From: Acidobacteriota bacterium
GTDB taxonomy: Bacteria > Acidobacteriota > Terriglobia > Bryobacterales > Bryobacteraceae
Assembly (NCBI GenBank): GCA_018268935.1
Contig: JAFDVS010000024.1
Location: 1 to 64,000, forward strand
Direction of reading: 5' to 3'
DNA: 64,000 bases
Shown: positions 34,071 through 43,136 of the stretch, piece after piece
How the letters are laid out: the number at the start of each line of letters is the position of its first letter
Numbering within the stretch: the stretch's first letter is position 1
Notes under the pieces: generated by a model
What the model was told of the DNA's origin: nothing
The model's input: only the letters and a program-made list of their open reading frames with translations
Database searches by the model: none
Made by a program: the position numbers and the translations under genes

Positions 34071-35899
34071 CGGCCGCCGGCGCGGAAGTTGCCCACGGCT
34101 TCCGATGTCCGTATCGCTCGATTATAGATGCGAAGCCGCTCCACTTTGCCGATGCGAAGTTGAGTCCCCCCATTCAATCCGCGTAGATCGCGGCTGAACC
34201 TGCCCCACCCAAACTGCCGCTGCCCCCCTCCATCGTGCAACTTGCCGTCCATAACGAACGTGATGATTTTCGGACCCCCGTCCACGGTCACCGTAATATG
34301 GTGACTCGCGCCGGCGGAGAGCGCATTCTGGTCCGAAGACCAGCGGTTTTCCGTTCGTCCGTCATTCAGAACCAACTCGACTGACCCGTTTCCGCCCGTT
34401 TGCAACAGGAACCCCTTGCCATCTGGAGTCCGATTGTCCAGCAGAACCTGGCCCGGCGCCAGAGTTTCGAAGCGAACAGAGAGGTCGATGGCGACTCCGG
34501 CACGCATGTCGCGGGTGCCGTGGCCGCCACGGCTCCGCTCCACAAAAGCGGGAAGCTCAGGCATAGCGACGGTTGCCGGCATGGCGCCGGATTCGGGCAG
34601 ATTGAGAATAAGCCCGCTCGTAGCCACCGTCCGGTTCTCCAACTGGTTCCACATGCCTTCGAGCAGCGCCGTGTCGATCTCGTGAACCCGCGCGATCTCC
34701 TTCTGGGTTTCCGTCAGATAGTATTTGCCACCTTCTTCCACCAGGTCCGGATAGCTCATTCGAATAATCGGGTCGTCATCATAGAGCGCGATCTCCGGCT
34801 GTGACCAGCGAATGATTTTGCCCTTCGGTGAATCGGCCTCCACTCCGCCCACCAGCCACACCGGATTGCGCTCTTCGTAAGCGATGGTGCGCCGCCGCGG
34901 GTGCTCCAGGATGAAGCGTCCACCGTGGTTGTGGAACCAGTACACATATTTCCCGTTCTCGCAGCGCCAGGCAAAATTGGCTGCACGCGGGTGCTTCATC
35001 AACCGGCCATCGGCATAGCGCATGTACTCCGAGGGCTCCCAAGTCCGCCCGTCATCGCGGGAGTAGGAATAGGCGGAATGGCCATCGATGGTGCGGAACA
35101 CCACGAACAATGACCCGTCACTGAGCGTCGAGAAACTATGCTCCTCGGCAATCGGACCGCCACCGGCGGGCGCACGGATGCCTTTGTCTCCCTCGGGCAG
35201 TGTGGCCCAGCGCAGCTTGCTCGCGTCACGCTCAGTGAGAATGTTGTCACTTCGCAGCAACACGCCTTCACTCGAAGTGAAGAAGCCCTCGCCGAAGCCG
35301 CCCACTTTATGCAGCGGCACATATCCGGCGTTCTTGTGCAGAAACGCCTTTCCCACCGTCCAGAAAAACTTGATCTTGCCCTGATATGGATTCCGTTTGT
35401 CGATCTCGAAGTCTTTTTGCGGGATGTCATACCGCTGGGCAGACCAGCTTCTTCCGTGGTCATCGCTGTACTTGAAAACAAAATGCCCGAGCGAGTCCAC
35501 ACGCTTCACCCAGCCGTCACGATAGGTCGGCTTATCGCCGATGACCTGGCGGATGTTGTCGGTATTGTGGTTGTAAAAGACATATACGCGGCCGGAGGGG
35601 ATCTTGAGCATCACGGCATAGGACGCTTCGGGACCATTGGAAGGCTCGACATCCACCGCCTCAGACCATGTCTTGCCACGATCCGTGCTGCGCCGCGTGA
35701 CGATATGCTGGCCTCCCGCGCCTTCCTGTCCCGGGCCGGTAGTGACGACGCACAGCCACGCCCCATCATTGGTCTTGACGACGTAGGGCTGATCAGAATA
35801 CCCTTCATCCGGGATGACCGAACCGGCAACAATATTGCGCGGATCCGGCATCTGTGCCTGCAGAACCGCGGCTGCGAACAAAGTGAGAAAGAAACGCAT
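34067..35899 (-). CDS. sialidase/BNR-repeat exported protein with C-terminal concanavalin-like domain
   Basis: 610 aa. Signal peptide about 1-16 (VLQAQ). The N-terminal two thirds is a six-bladed sialidase-type propeller with Asp boxes STDRGKTW, SDDHGRSW and SRDDGRTW. The last 170 residues have a LamG/concanavalin-like pattern (GVAIDLSVRFETLAPG, HHITVTVDGGPKIITFVMDG, LRIGKVERLRIYNRAI). True GH33 catalytic residues cannot be confirmed by eye, so the substrate is open. It starts 8 bp after the TonB receptor stop on the same strand, so the two form one operon for capture and cutting of a glycan. Confidence 0.82.
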   Translation of the reverse strand: MRFFLTLFAAAVLQAQMPDPRNIVAGSVIPDEGYSDQPYVVKTNDGAWLCVVTTGPGQEGAGGQHIVTRRSTDRGKTWSEAVDVEPSNGPEASYAVMLKIPSGRVYVFYNHNTDNIRQVIGDKPTYRDGWVKRVDSLGHFVFKYSDDHGRSWSAQRYDIPQKDFEIDKRNPYQGKIKFFWTVGKAFLHKNAGYVPLHKVGGFGEGFFTSSEGVLLRSDNILTERDASKLRWATLPEGDKGIRAPAGGGPIAEEHSFSTLSDGSLFVVFRTIDGHSAYSYSRDDGRTWEPSEYMRYADGRLMKHPRAANFAWRCENGKYVYWFHNHGGRFILEHPRRRTIAYEERNPVWLVGGVEADSPKGKIIRWSQPEIALYDDDPIIRMSYPDLVEEGGKYYLTETQKEIARVHEIDTALLEGMWNQLENRTVATSGLILNLPESGAMPATVAMPELPAFVERSRGGHGTRDMRAGVAIDLSVRFETLAPGQVLLDNRTPDGKGFLLQTGGNGSVELVLNDGRTENRWSSDQNALSAGASHHITVTVDGGPKIITFVMDGKLHDGGGQRQFGWGRFSRDLRGLNGGTQLRIGKVERLRIYNRAIRTSEAVGNFRAGGR

Positions 35900-35907
35900 G
35901 GGCTTTT

Positions 35908-38900
35908 TCAGAATAATAGTTTCAGGGAGAACTGTACCTGGCGCTCGCCTGTCGCCGAACTGATCACGCCGAAGTCATTCGCCCCCAGATTCTCGCCAGG
36001 AGTGAAGAAGTAGGGCGTGTTGGACAGATTGAACGCCTCAGTGCGGAAGAGCAGCGAGACCCGCTCCCGGATGGGGAAATTCTTCTGCACCGCAAAGTCG
36101 TAGTTCACCCGGCTGGGGCCGCGCACGTCGGAAACCGTGCGGCTCACATTGCCGAACGTGAAGGGGTCGGGAACGGTGTATCGTGTCCCATCGAACCAGC
36201 GGTTCAACCGGGACTGCGGAGAACCGGAAAGCTCAGCCGATTGCCCCGTGCTGTTGGGGCGAAGCACACCGCCGCCGACGCCGCTATTGCCTGTGGAAGT
36301 AAGCGCAATCGGAAAACCCTTGTTCCAGGAATAGGCGCCTGTGATCGACCAGCCGCCGGCGATCCACTGCACCGGTGCGGATGCGGAGTTCAGAAACGCT
36401 TTGCCCTTGCCAAACGGCAGATCGAGCGTGTGGCTGATCACCAGGCGTTGCGAAACGTCGCCCTCCGAAAGGCTGCGCTCGGCGGCGAGATTGTAGATGT
36501 CCTGCACCGGCGGAACGAACGCTGTTTCACCGAATACGCGGCCGCTGCCGTTGTCGATGAGCTTCGAGTTCGTATAGGTCACCAGGATGGAATAGCCGCG
36601 GGCAAAGCGCTTCTCTGTGCGCATCACTAGCGAATGATAGGTGGACGACCCCATGTTCTGCGCCACCGCCGGCGAGTTCGTGGTGACCGAGGTGTACTGC
36701 GGATACGGGCGTAGCAATTGGGACTGCGCGATGGTGCGTTGGGCGTGTGTGCCCACGTCGGCGATACCGAAGAATGGATTCGTTACCTGCTGGTTCAATG
36801 CGGCGCCCAAAGCCTGATAACGCGGATGCAACTGGTTCCAATTCCCCGAGACAGGAATACGCGTGCCTTTGTTGGCTGCATAGCCCGCTTCCAGCAGCAA
36901 TTGCCGGGGCAACTGCCGCTGCACGGTGAAGTTCCACTGCTGGTTATAAGTGTTTGACTTGTTGCCGCGGTCCATGATCAACAAGCCTTGGCCGAGTTGG
37001 GTCCGGTACTGCGGAGTATTGGGAGTCTGTAGCAGCCCGTCGGGATATGGATTGTCGATGGTGTTGAGCGGGGTCACGCCATCGAGGCTCGATACCCATG
37101 GCGTGGTCACCTGCGCGCCCGGCATGCCAAAGTTCTGTGCCCCTGTGGTTCCGAAACGCGGCGTGTGGAAGATGCCGTAGCCGGTGCGAATGACCGTCCG
37201 TTCATTCAGGCGATACGCCAGCCCGATGCGCGGGCCAAAGTTGCGGTAGGTGCTGTCGAACTGGCCGCGAGGCTGGCCATCCTGGCCGGGATAGCGAAGA
37301 ACGCCGGCGAGATTCGGTAGCGCTGGAATGCGGATGGGGAATGGCGCGTTGAAGTCGAAAGTGCCGAAACGGTTGTAGCGCTCCGTGCGCGGTTGCTCGT
37401 ATTCCCAGCGCAATCCGGCGTTGATGGTGAGCTTGCCGAGGCGAATATCGTCATTGAAGAAAAACGAGTAGTACATGTTGCGGATCGCCGCCGCGGGCAC
37501 GCTGCCAATGGAGCCGGTGCCGAATCCGGTGAGCATGGAAGCGATGCCGCTGCCGGCGTTGAGCGCGGCGCGCAGAGGATCGGGGCCTTGTGTCTGCCCC
37601 TGTCCGAAACTGTAGCTGCCCGAAGGCGCACCGCCTTGAAACGGAGTCTGGTTGTAGAGTCGGATATCCGCTCCGTAGGTCAACGTGTGCTTGCCGTGAT
37701 ATTCCGTCTGCTCCGCCACCAACGTATAGATGTCGTTCCCGCGCAGGATGCGATCTCCGCTGGGTGCGCCTAGTCCCGTGAAATTGGAGATGGCGATGGT
37801 CGGGTACACCTGCTCCTGCACCGCCGCCGCCACGTTCGACGAGAAGCCGATGTCGGTGAGGTTGACCTGCCCGGCCGAGCGAGGAGTGCGCCCCTCAAAG
37901 CGCCTTACCGCTCCCAGGCGCAAGTTGAGAATGCGCGTTGCGGACAGCGTCGAGGTCATGTTGACCACGCCCGTCAGCGCATGGCTGAGGGTGGTCCCCA
38001 CCACTGTGTCGGCAATATTGTTGAATGGCCCGGTTTGCCCCGTATCGCCAACGTTGCGGCTGATGCGGCCGAAGAGACTGTGCTTCTCGGAAAGGCGGTG
38101 GTCGAGCCGGAACGACCATTGATCGGAATCGACGAAGCTGGCCGGATTCCAGGAGAAATTGTTGATCAGGGCAGGGCCGGTACCTGCCTGGTTCGGAGCA
38201 GGCATGAACTCCAGTAACCGGCGTCCGACGCGGCTCTGTTGCGCCTGCGGAATGATATTGCCCGGATAGGGATCGCGCAGAAAGCCTCCTGCCGGATTGG
38301 CGCGCGTGGTGAATGGATTGTAGACCACGACGAGCGCTCCCTGTGCGTTCAACCGCTGGGAGAAATCGCCACGTACTTCCGCGGGCGTCGGAACCGTCAG
38401 AATGCCTGCGCCGCCGCCGATGTCTTCCCTGTGGCCTTGATACTCCCCAAAGAAGAACGTCTTGTTCTTTACGATGGCGCCGCCGGCCGATCCGCCGAAC
38501 ATATTGAAGTGAAACACCGGCCTCGCCTGCCGCCGCGCGTTGGAGAAGAAGTTATTCGCCCGCATGCGGTCATTGCGGAAGAACCAGAAGGCCGAGCCGT
38601 GCAGTTCATTCGTTCCGCCCTTCGTAATGACGTTGATGGCGCCGCCGCCACTGCGTCCGAACTGCGGGCCGAAACTGTTGGTGAGAACCTTGAACTCCTG
38701 TGTCCCGTCGGGTGTCGGAGAAATGGCGAAGTTGTTGTTCTCCGGCAGCATGATGGAGACGCCGTCCACCAGATAGTCATTGGTGCGGAAGCGTCCGCCG
38801 TTGATGGAGATATCGGAGAGAACGAACAGCGGAGCGCCAATATCTCCCGTGGAAGCCGTGCTGCCGATCGCCCTCGGATTGATCTGCACCCCGGCGCTCA

Positions 38901-39363
38901 GACCCACCAGATCGAAGATGTTGCGCCCGCGGATGGGGATCTCTTCAATGGAACGCGTGTTCACCACCTGGCCGAGGGAGGCGGATTCCGATTCAATCAG
39001 CGGAGTCTCTTCGCTCACCGTGAGGCTGGTAGCCGTGTCGCCCACTTCCAACTGGAAGTCAATGCGCAGGCGGCCTTCCACCGGCAGGTTCAGCTTCTCG
39101 CGAACGGATGTCTTGAACCCCTTATTGGAGATCGCCACCCGGTAGGTGCCCGGCCGGAGATAGTTCGCCTGATAGAAGCCGGTGGCGTCCGTGGTGATGC
39201 GGGACATCTGATTGGTTTCGAGGTGTACCACCTCGACATTCGCCCCGGAGATGGCTGCTCCGGTCGGATCGGTGACCGCGCCCAGGATAGCGCCGGTGAT
39301 ATTTTGTGCGTGAACGCCCTGCGCTGCCAGCGCAAACATCGAAAGCAGCAAGCGACGAAGCAT
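35908..39363 (-). CDS. Oar-type TonB-dependent receptor with carboxypeptidase-regulatory-like domain
   Basis: Outer-membrane receptor, 1151 aa, for TonB-driven uptake of a large substrate. Signal peptide about 1-19 (GVHAQ), then a CarboxypepD_reg-like Ig fold (about 22-110: GAVTDPTGAAISGANVEV, YRVAISNKGFKT), a plug domain (VNTRSIEEIPIRGRNIFDL, YLVDGVSIMLPEN, GGAINVITKGGTNELHGSA) and a long beta-barrel ending in the C-terminal aromatic signature VQFSLKLLF. This architecture is greatly expanded in Solibacter-like Acidobacteriota. GGGAGG 4 nt before the ATG is a good ribosome-binding site. Expression is probably controlled from the promoter and operator upstream, shared with gntR. Confidence 0.94.
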   Translation of the reverse strand: MLRRLLLSMFALAAQGVHAQNITGAILGAVTDPTGAAISGANVEVVHLETNQMSRITTDATGFYQANYLRPGTYRVAISNKGFKTSVREKLNLPVEGRLRIDFQLEVGDTATSLTVSEETPLIESESASLGQVVNTRSIEEIPIRGRNIFDLVGLSAGVQINPRAIGSTASTGDIGAPLFVLSDISINGGRFRTNDYLVDGVSIMLPENNNFAISPTPDGTQEFKVLTNSFGPQFGRSGGGAINVITKGGTNELHGSAFWFFRNDRMRANNFFSNARRQARPVFHFNMFGGSAGGAIVKNKTFFFGEYQGHREDIGGGAGILTVPTPAEVRGDFSQRLNAQGALVVVYNPFTTRANPAGGFLRDPYPGNIIPQAQQSRVGRRLLEFMPAPNQAGTGPALINNFSWNPASFVDSDQWSFRLDHRLSEKHSLFGRISRNVGDTGQTGPFNNIADTVVGTTLSHALTGVVNMTSTLSATRILNLRLGAVRRFEGRTPRSAGQVNLTDIGFSSNVAAAVQEQVYPTIAISNFTGLGAPSGDRILRGNDIYTLVAEQTEYHGKHTLTYGADIRLYNQTPFQGGAPSGSYSFGQGQTQGPDPLRAALNAGSGIASMLTGFGTGSIGSVPAAAIRNMYYSFFFNDDIRLGKLTINAGLRWEYEQPRTERYNRFGTFDFNAPFPIRIPALPNLAGVLRYPGQDGQPRGQFDSTYRNFGPRIGLAYRLNERTVIRTGYGIFHTPRFGTTGAQNFGMPGAQVTTPWVSSLDGVTPLNTIDNPYPDGLLQTPNTPQYRTQLGQGLLIMDRGNKSNTYNQQWNFTVQRQLPRQLLLEAGYAANKGTRIPVSGNWNQLHPRYQALGAALNQQVTNPFFGIADVGTHAQRTIAQSQLLRPYPQYTSVTTNSPAVAQNMGSSTYHSLVMRTEKRFARGYSILVTYTNSKLIDNGSGRVFGETAFVPPVQDIYNLAAERSLSEGDVSQRLVISHTLDLPFGKGKAFLNSASAPVQWIAGGWSITGAYSWNKGFPIALTSTGNSGVGGGVLRPNSTGQSAELSGSPQSRLNRWFDGTRYTVPDPFTFGNVSRTVSDVRGPSRVNYDFAVQKNFPIRERVSLLFRTEAFNLSNTPYFFTPGENLGANDFGVISSATGERQVQFSLKLLF

Positions 39364-39376
39364 GGTACCTCCCAGA

Positions 39377-39394
39377 AAACTGATACGACAGTTT
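39377..39394. promoter_or_regulatory. probable GntR operator AAACTG-ATACGA-CAGTTT
   Basis: A perfect 6-bp inverted repeat with a 6-bp centre. Counted from the predicted transcription start near 39397, it covers about +4 to +21 of the receptor transcript, a classic position for a repressor. The adjacent divergent gene encodes a GntR/FadR-type regulator. Confidence 0.5.
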
Positions 39395-39403
39395 GTACTG
39401 GTT

Positions 39404-39432
39404 AGTCTATGTGCTTTGCGTTAGACTGTCAA
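39404..39432 (-). promoter_or_regulatory. sigma-70 promoter of the TonB receptor operon
   Basis: On the minus strand a perfect TTGACA (39432-39427), a 17-bp spacer and TAGACT (39409-39404, 4 of 6 to TATAAT). The predicted leader is about 34 nt and contains the inverted repeat and the GGGAGG ribosome-binding site. A second perfect repeat, AGTCTA (39404-39409) and TAGACT (39422-39427), lies inside the promoter and could be a further regulator site. Confidence 0.6.
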
Positions 39433-40196
39433 TGGATAGGATGAAAACTGAAGTGCCAGTTTCAAAGCGGCAGAACGCCGATTTTGCGGATTCTGCCTAT
39501 CGCCGCCTGTGCGATGCGATCCTCGACGGGCGATTGACCCCCGGAACCCCTCTCTCCCGCCGTGTGTTGGCTGCGGAGTTCGGTATGAGTACCGTGCCGG
39601 TTGGCGAGGCGCTGCTGCGTTTGGAGGCCGAAGGCCTGGTGGAAAGCCGGCCGCGCGCCGGCAGCCGCGTGCGCATCCCCACCGCCAGCGAGATTCAAGG
39701 CAACTACGAGTTGCGCGAAGCCCTGGAAACACATTCGGCGCGCCTCTTCGCGGAGCGGGCCACGGAATCGGACCGCAAGCGTTTGCTGGCCACGGCGGAG
39801 AAACTGGATGCGATTTTCGCCCGCATGGAGCGCAAATCCTATTCCGCCGTGCGGCATGCATTGGCGGAGCGCCAGCACATGCGTTTTCATATGTTGATTG
39901 CCGAAGCGGGCCGCTGCGCGGAACTGGCCTCCGCCATCGAGCGCAGCCGCGTGTTGCTCTTCAACTGGTTGTTCACCATGTCCGCGGAGTTCGGCGTTTT
40001 GCCCGAAGGCTGGCACAGTATGCTTGCCCGGAAACTCGCCGATGGCAGCCCTCGCGAGGCGGCCGAAGCGATGCGCGTCCATGTTCGCTATCGCAAGGAT
40101 GAGGTCATTGAGAAGTTGGCTCAATTGACCGGATCCGGAGCCGGACGCATGGCCCGGGGCCCACAGCGCCACCGCAATGGAGACTCGGCAAAGTGA
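39432..40196 (+). CDS. GntR-family transcriptional regulator (FadR/FCD subfamily)
   Basis: 254 aa. An N-terminal winged helix (YRRLCDAILDGRLTPGTPLS, LAAEFGMSTVPVGEALLRLE, GLVESRPRAGSRVRI) is followed by a helical FCD-type ligand domain (about residues 95-225; ELREALETHSARLFAERA, HMRFHMLIAEAG, HVRYRKDEVIEKL). ATG 39432 is used; ATG 39441 is possible, and the frame extends upstream only through the tonB promoter. Likely represses the divergent TonB receptor operon and possibly itself. It is translationally coupled (GTGA) to a sulfatase gene, so the inducer is probably a product of the glycan handled here. Confidence 0.9.
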   Translation: MDRMKTEVPVSKRQNADFADSAYRRLCDAILDGRLTPGTPLSRRVLAAEFGMSTVPVGEALLRLEAEGLVESRPRAGSRVRIPTASEIQGNYELREALETHSARLFAERATESDRKRLLATAEKLDAIFARMERKSYSAVRHALAERQHMRFHMLIAEAGRCAELASAIERSRVLLFNWLFTMSAEFGVLPEGWHSMLARKLADGSPREAAEAMRVHVRYRKDEVIEKLAQLTGSGAGRMARGPQRHRNGDSAK

Positions 40197-41431
40197 CGCG
40201 TTCGCGGCGCGAGTTTCTTGCCGCACTGGCACTTGCCGGGCGCGATCCAAACGTCGTGCTCATTCTCGCTGACGATCTGGGTTACGGCGATTTGGGGTGT
40301 TACGGCGCCGTGGACAGCGTTACGCCCAATCTGGACCGCCTGGCGCAGGATGGGGCGCGATTGACGAACCACTACACGGGATCACCGGTGTGTTCCCCCG
40401 CTCGCGCCAGCCTGATGACCGGGCTCATTCCGGATCGCACTGGTGTGACCGGAGTGCTTCGGGATGAAGACGATGATACAGGGCTGGACCTGCGTCTCCC
40501 CACCATAGCCAATGCACTTCGCGATAAGGGCTACACCACCGCCTTGATCGGCAAGTGGCACCTCGGGATGAAGGGCGCCTATCTCCCCCGCAAGCGCGGC
40601 TTCGATTACTTCTGGGGCTTTCTCAACGGGACCATCGACTACTTCACTCATCTCTCGAAAGGTGGTGGCGCCACGGGGCAGCGCACCACCTATGAGAATG
40701 AGCAGCCCGTGGAACTGAAGGGATACTTCCCGGACCTGGCAACGGCCAAGGCGGTGCAATTCGTGGAAGCGCACGCGTCCCGCAAGTGGTTCCTCTACCT
40801 GCCTCTGGCCTTGCCGCATACGCCGCTGCAAGCCGCGGAGCGCTGGAAGAAGCCCGAGCCCAATGCCGAATACCGTGGCATGTTGCGATCACTCGACAAC
40901 AACATCGGGGAGTTGCGAGCAGCACTGGAACGAACCCGGCAGTGGGATCGCACCGTGTTGATTTTTCTCTCCGACCATGGCTGGGTAAAGAAGCGTGCCC
41001 CTGCCGGCGCGGGGAGCAACGGTCCTTTGCGCGGCGGCAAGTACGAACTCTACGAGGGTGGCATTCGCGTCCCATGCATCGTTCGCTGGCCGGGCGTGAC
41101 GAAGCCCGCCAGCACGGTCAACACGCCCTGCTGGTTCCCTGATTGGTACGCCACACTCACCGGCAAAAGAACGCAGGACGGCATCGATATCAAGAACTTG
41201 CTGCGTGGCTCACAAAGCGCGGCTCGCGAATTCTACTGGCGTTTCGAGGACAGCGCGGTGAAAACGCCGCTCAGCTTCGCCCTACGACAGGGAAAGTGGA
41301 AGCTGCTGAAGGTAGGCGCAGAGAAGTGGCTCTTCGACCTGGAGCAGGACCCCGCCGAGCAACGCGACCTGAGCGCGCAGCAACCCACGATTGTGGCGGA
41401 CCTGGAGCGTAGGCTCGCCGGCCGTTTCTGA
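40193..41431 (+). CDS. sulfatase (formylglycine-dependent, arylsulfatase family)
   Basis: Hydrolyses sulfate esters. 412 aa. The metal site starts at VVLILADDLGYGDLGCYG; the formylglycine precursor is C67 in C-S-P-A-R (67-71), the Cys-type signature needing formylglycine-generating enzyme; ALIGKWHLGMKG and VLIFLSDHGWVKK complete the site. The N-terminus SRREFLAALALAG looks like a shortened Tat signal with little h-region, so export is uncertain. It overlaps gntR by 4 bp and belongs with the receptor and sialidase-like protein in a sulfated-glycan locus. Confidence 0.92.
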   Translation: MTRSRREFLAALALAGRDPNVVLILADDLGYGDLGCYGAVDSVTPNLDRLAQDGARLTNHYTGSPVCSPARASLMTGLIPDRTGVTGVLRDEDDDTGLDLRLPTIANALRDKGYTTALIGKWHLGMKGAYLPRKRGFDYFWGFLNGTIDYFTHLSKGGGATGQRTTYENEQPVELKGYFPDLATAKAVQFVEAHASRKWFLYLPLALPHTPLQAAERWKKPEPNAEYRGMLRSLDNNIGELRAALERTRQWDRTVLIFLSDHGWVKKRAPAGAGSNGPLRGGKYELYEGGIRVPCIVRWPGVTKPASTVNTPCWFPDWYATLTGKRTQDGIDIKNLLRGSQSAAREFYWRFEDSAVKTPLSFALRQGKWKLLKVGAEKWLFDLEQDPAEQRDLSAQQPTIVADLERRLAGRF

Positions 41432-41433
41432 CG

Positions 41434-41439
41434 TACCAT
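41434..41439 (+). promoter_or_regulatory. -10-like TACCAT 6 nt before the phosphoesterase start
   Basis: TACCAT (4 of 6 to TATAAT) is followed by 6 nt and the ATG at 41446. It fits the leaderless pattern seen at several other genes here. There is no Shine-Dalgarno. Confidence 0.25.
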
Positions 41440-41445
41440 GACTAC

Positions 41446-42363
41446 ATGTATTCCCCTCGGCATTCGCTGACCAAATGGTTGGTGGCGGCGCTGTTTGCCG
41501 GCATCTTCTGCCTTCGAGCCCTGTCCAGCTATCAGCAGGGCAATCCGCAAAACGATTTCCACTTCTCACTGATTGGCGATCGCACCGGAGACGCGCAGCC
41601 GCAAATCTTCGGCCGCGTCTGGCGCGAAGTGGACATGCTGCGTCCCGATTTCGTTGTCACCGTGGGCGACACAATTCAGGGCGGCAAGGAAGACAAGATG
41701 GAAGGCGAATGGGCCGAACTGCGGCCGCTGTGGAAGCGGTATAACCGTTATCCCGTCTACTTCACACCCGGCAACCACGACATCTGGTCAAAGGCCTCCG
41801 AAGAACTGTACATCAAGGAGACCGGAAACAAGCCTTATTACAGCTTCCACTACCAGGATGCGCACTTCACCATCCTGGACAACAGCCGCACGCGTGACCT
41901 AAGCGCGGAACAGCTTCAGTTTCTCGAAGAAGATCTCAAAGCGAACGCCAACCGCAATCCCAAGTTTGTCGTCTTCCACCGGCCGTTCTGGATCACCGCA
42001 TTTCAGGAAGGCGGCGCCGAGATGCACCTGCACAAACTGGCCAAGCAGTACGGTGTGCACCACGTGATCAGCGGTCACGGACACCGCTTTGTGCGCATGG
42101 TGCGCGATGGGATCACCTATATGGAAGTGGGGAGTTCCGGTGGCGGCATGAAAGGCAGCCTGATTCGCGGCGATGGATTCCGCAATGGCTGCTTCTATCA
42201 CCACGTCTGGGGCCGCGTGAAGGGCGGTGAAGTCACGTTCACAGTGAAGGAGCTCGACGGACAATTTGGTGAAGGGCGCATGTTTAACGCCGCCGATTGG
42301 GATGAGAACGGGCCGAAGTTCGAAACCGCCGATCCCGCGCTCAGCACCAAGCCGCAAACCTAA
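41446..42363 (+). CDS. calcineurin-like metallophosphoesterase, membrane-anchored or exported
   Basis: 305 aa. An N-terminal hydrophobic segment (about 12-27) suggests a signal anchor. Metallophosphoesterase motifs occur in order: SLIGDRTGD, VVTVGDTIQGG, YFTPGNHDIW, VVFHRPFW and HHVISGHGHRFVRM, giving the usual two-metal Asp/Asn/His set. The first motif carries Arg where the family usually has xH after D, as in some members. Substrate unknown. It lies between the sulfatase (14 bp) and a pseudouridine synthase whose ATG directly follows its stop. Confidence 0.88.
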   Translation: MYSPRHSLTKWLVAALFAGIFCLRALSSYQQGNPQNDFHFSLIGDRTGDAQPQIFGRVWREVDMLRPDFVVTVGDTIQGGKEDKMEGEWAELRPLWKRYNRYPVYFTPGNHDIWSKASEELYIKETGNKPYYSFHYQDAHFTILDNSRTRDLSAEQLQFLEEDLKANANRNPKFVVFHRPFWITAFQEGGAEMHLHKLAKQYGVHHVISGHGHRFVRMVRDGITYMEVGSSGGGMKGSLIRGDGFRNGCFYHHVWGRVKGGEVTFTVKELDGQFGEGRMFNAADWDENGPKFETADPALSTKPQT

Positions 42364-43119
42364 ATGCCCCGCACCGGCTGGGGATGGGAAATCACGCCTG
42401 AGGAACTGCGCTCCTGGATACTGTTCGAAGATGATCGTCTGTTGGTGGTGAACAAACCCGGCTTGGTGGTTTGCCATCCCTCCAAACACGGGCCATGGTC
42501 GAGTCTGATTGGCGCATGCCGTGAACTCCTTGGTGTGGACCGGCTGCACATGCCCTCGCGGCTCGATCGGGAAACCAGTGGTGTGGTGGTCTTCGCCAAG
42601 GATGCGAAAACAGGCTCGCTGTTGCAGCGCGCGATGCAGCATCGAAAAGTGCGTAAGGTTTATCACGCGGTGTTGGTGGGCCAACTCCGCGAGCCTGCCG
42701 GTGTAAGCGGCGCCATCGGCAAAGATACTGCTTCCGTGGTTTGGATGAAGCAGGCTGTTTGCGAGGACGGGCAGCCGGCCCAGACGGAGTTCTTCCCCTT
42801 ATCCTCCGATGGCGAGTACACACTAGCGCGCGTGGAACCCCACACCGGGCGCTTGCACCAGATCCGCGTGCATGCCGCATCCATTGGGCATCCCGTAGCT
42901 GGCGATAAGATCTACGGCCCCGACGAGCGCCTGTTCCTCGAGTTTTTGGAAACTGGCTGGACACCCAGCCTGGCCAAACTGCTGCGCTTCGAACGCCAGT
43001 TACTGCACGCCTCCGAATGGCAATGCCTGGAGGAAAGCATGCCTTTGCATTTCTACGCCCCGCTGCCTGAGGAGTGGCAATCTGTAACGTGCGTGGCGGA
43101 TGCGGCAACTTGTTCTTAA
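42364..43119 (+). CDS. RluA-family RNA pseudouridine synthase
   Basis: 251 aa. Isomerises uridine to pseudouridine in rRNA or tRNA. The catalytic Asp is D68 in SRLDRETSGVVVFAKD; the expected follow-on motifs RKVYHAVLVG and VEPHTGRLHQIRVHAASIGHPVAGD are present. There is no S4 domain, so it resembles the RluA/TruC group rather than RluD; the target cannot be assigned. The start codon directly follows the phosphoesterase stop, which indicates translational coupling with an otherwise unrelated gene. Confidence 0.93.
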   Translation: MPRTGWGWEITPEELRSWILFEDDRLLVVNKPGLVVCHPSKHGPWSSLIGACRELLGVDRLHMPSRLDRETSGVVVFAKDAKTGSLLQRAMQHRKVRKVYHAVLVGQLREPAGVSGAIGKDTASVVWMKQAVCEDGQPAQTEFFPLSSDGEYTLARVEPHTGRLHQIRVHAASIGHPVAGDKIYGPDERLFLEFLETGWTPSLAKLLRFERQLLHASEWQCLEESMPLHFYAPLPEEWQSVTCVADAATCS

Positions 43120-43136
43120 CCGCTAGTCTCAAGGGA

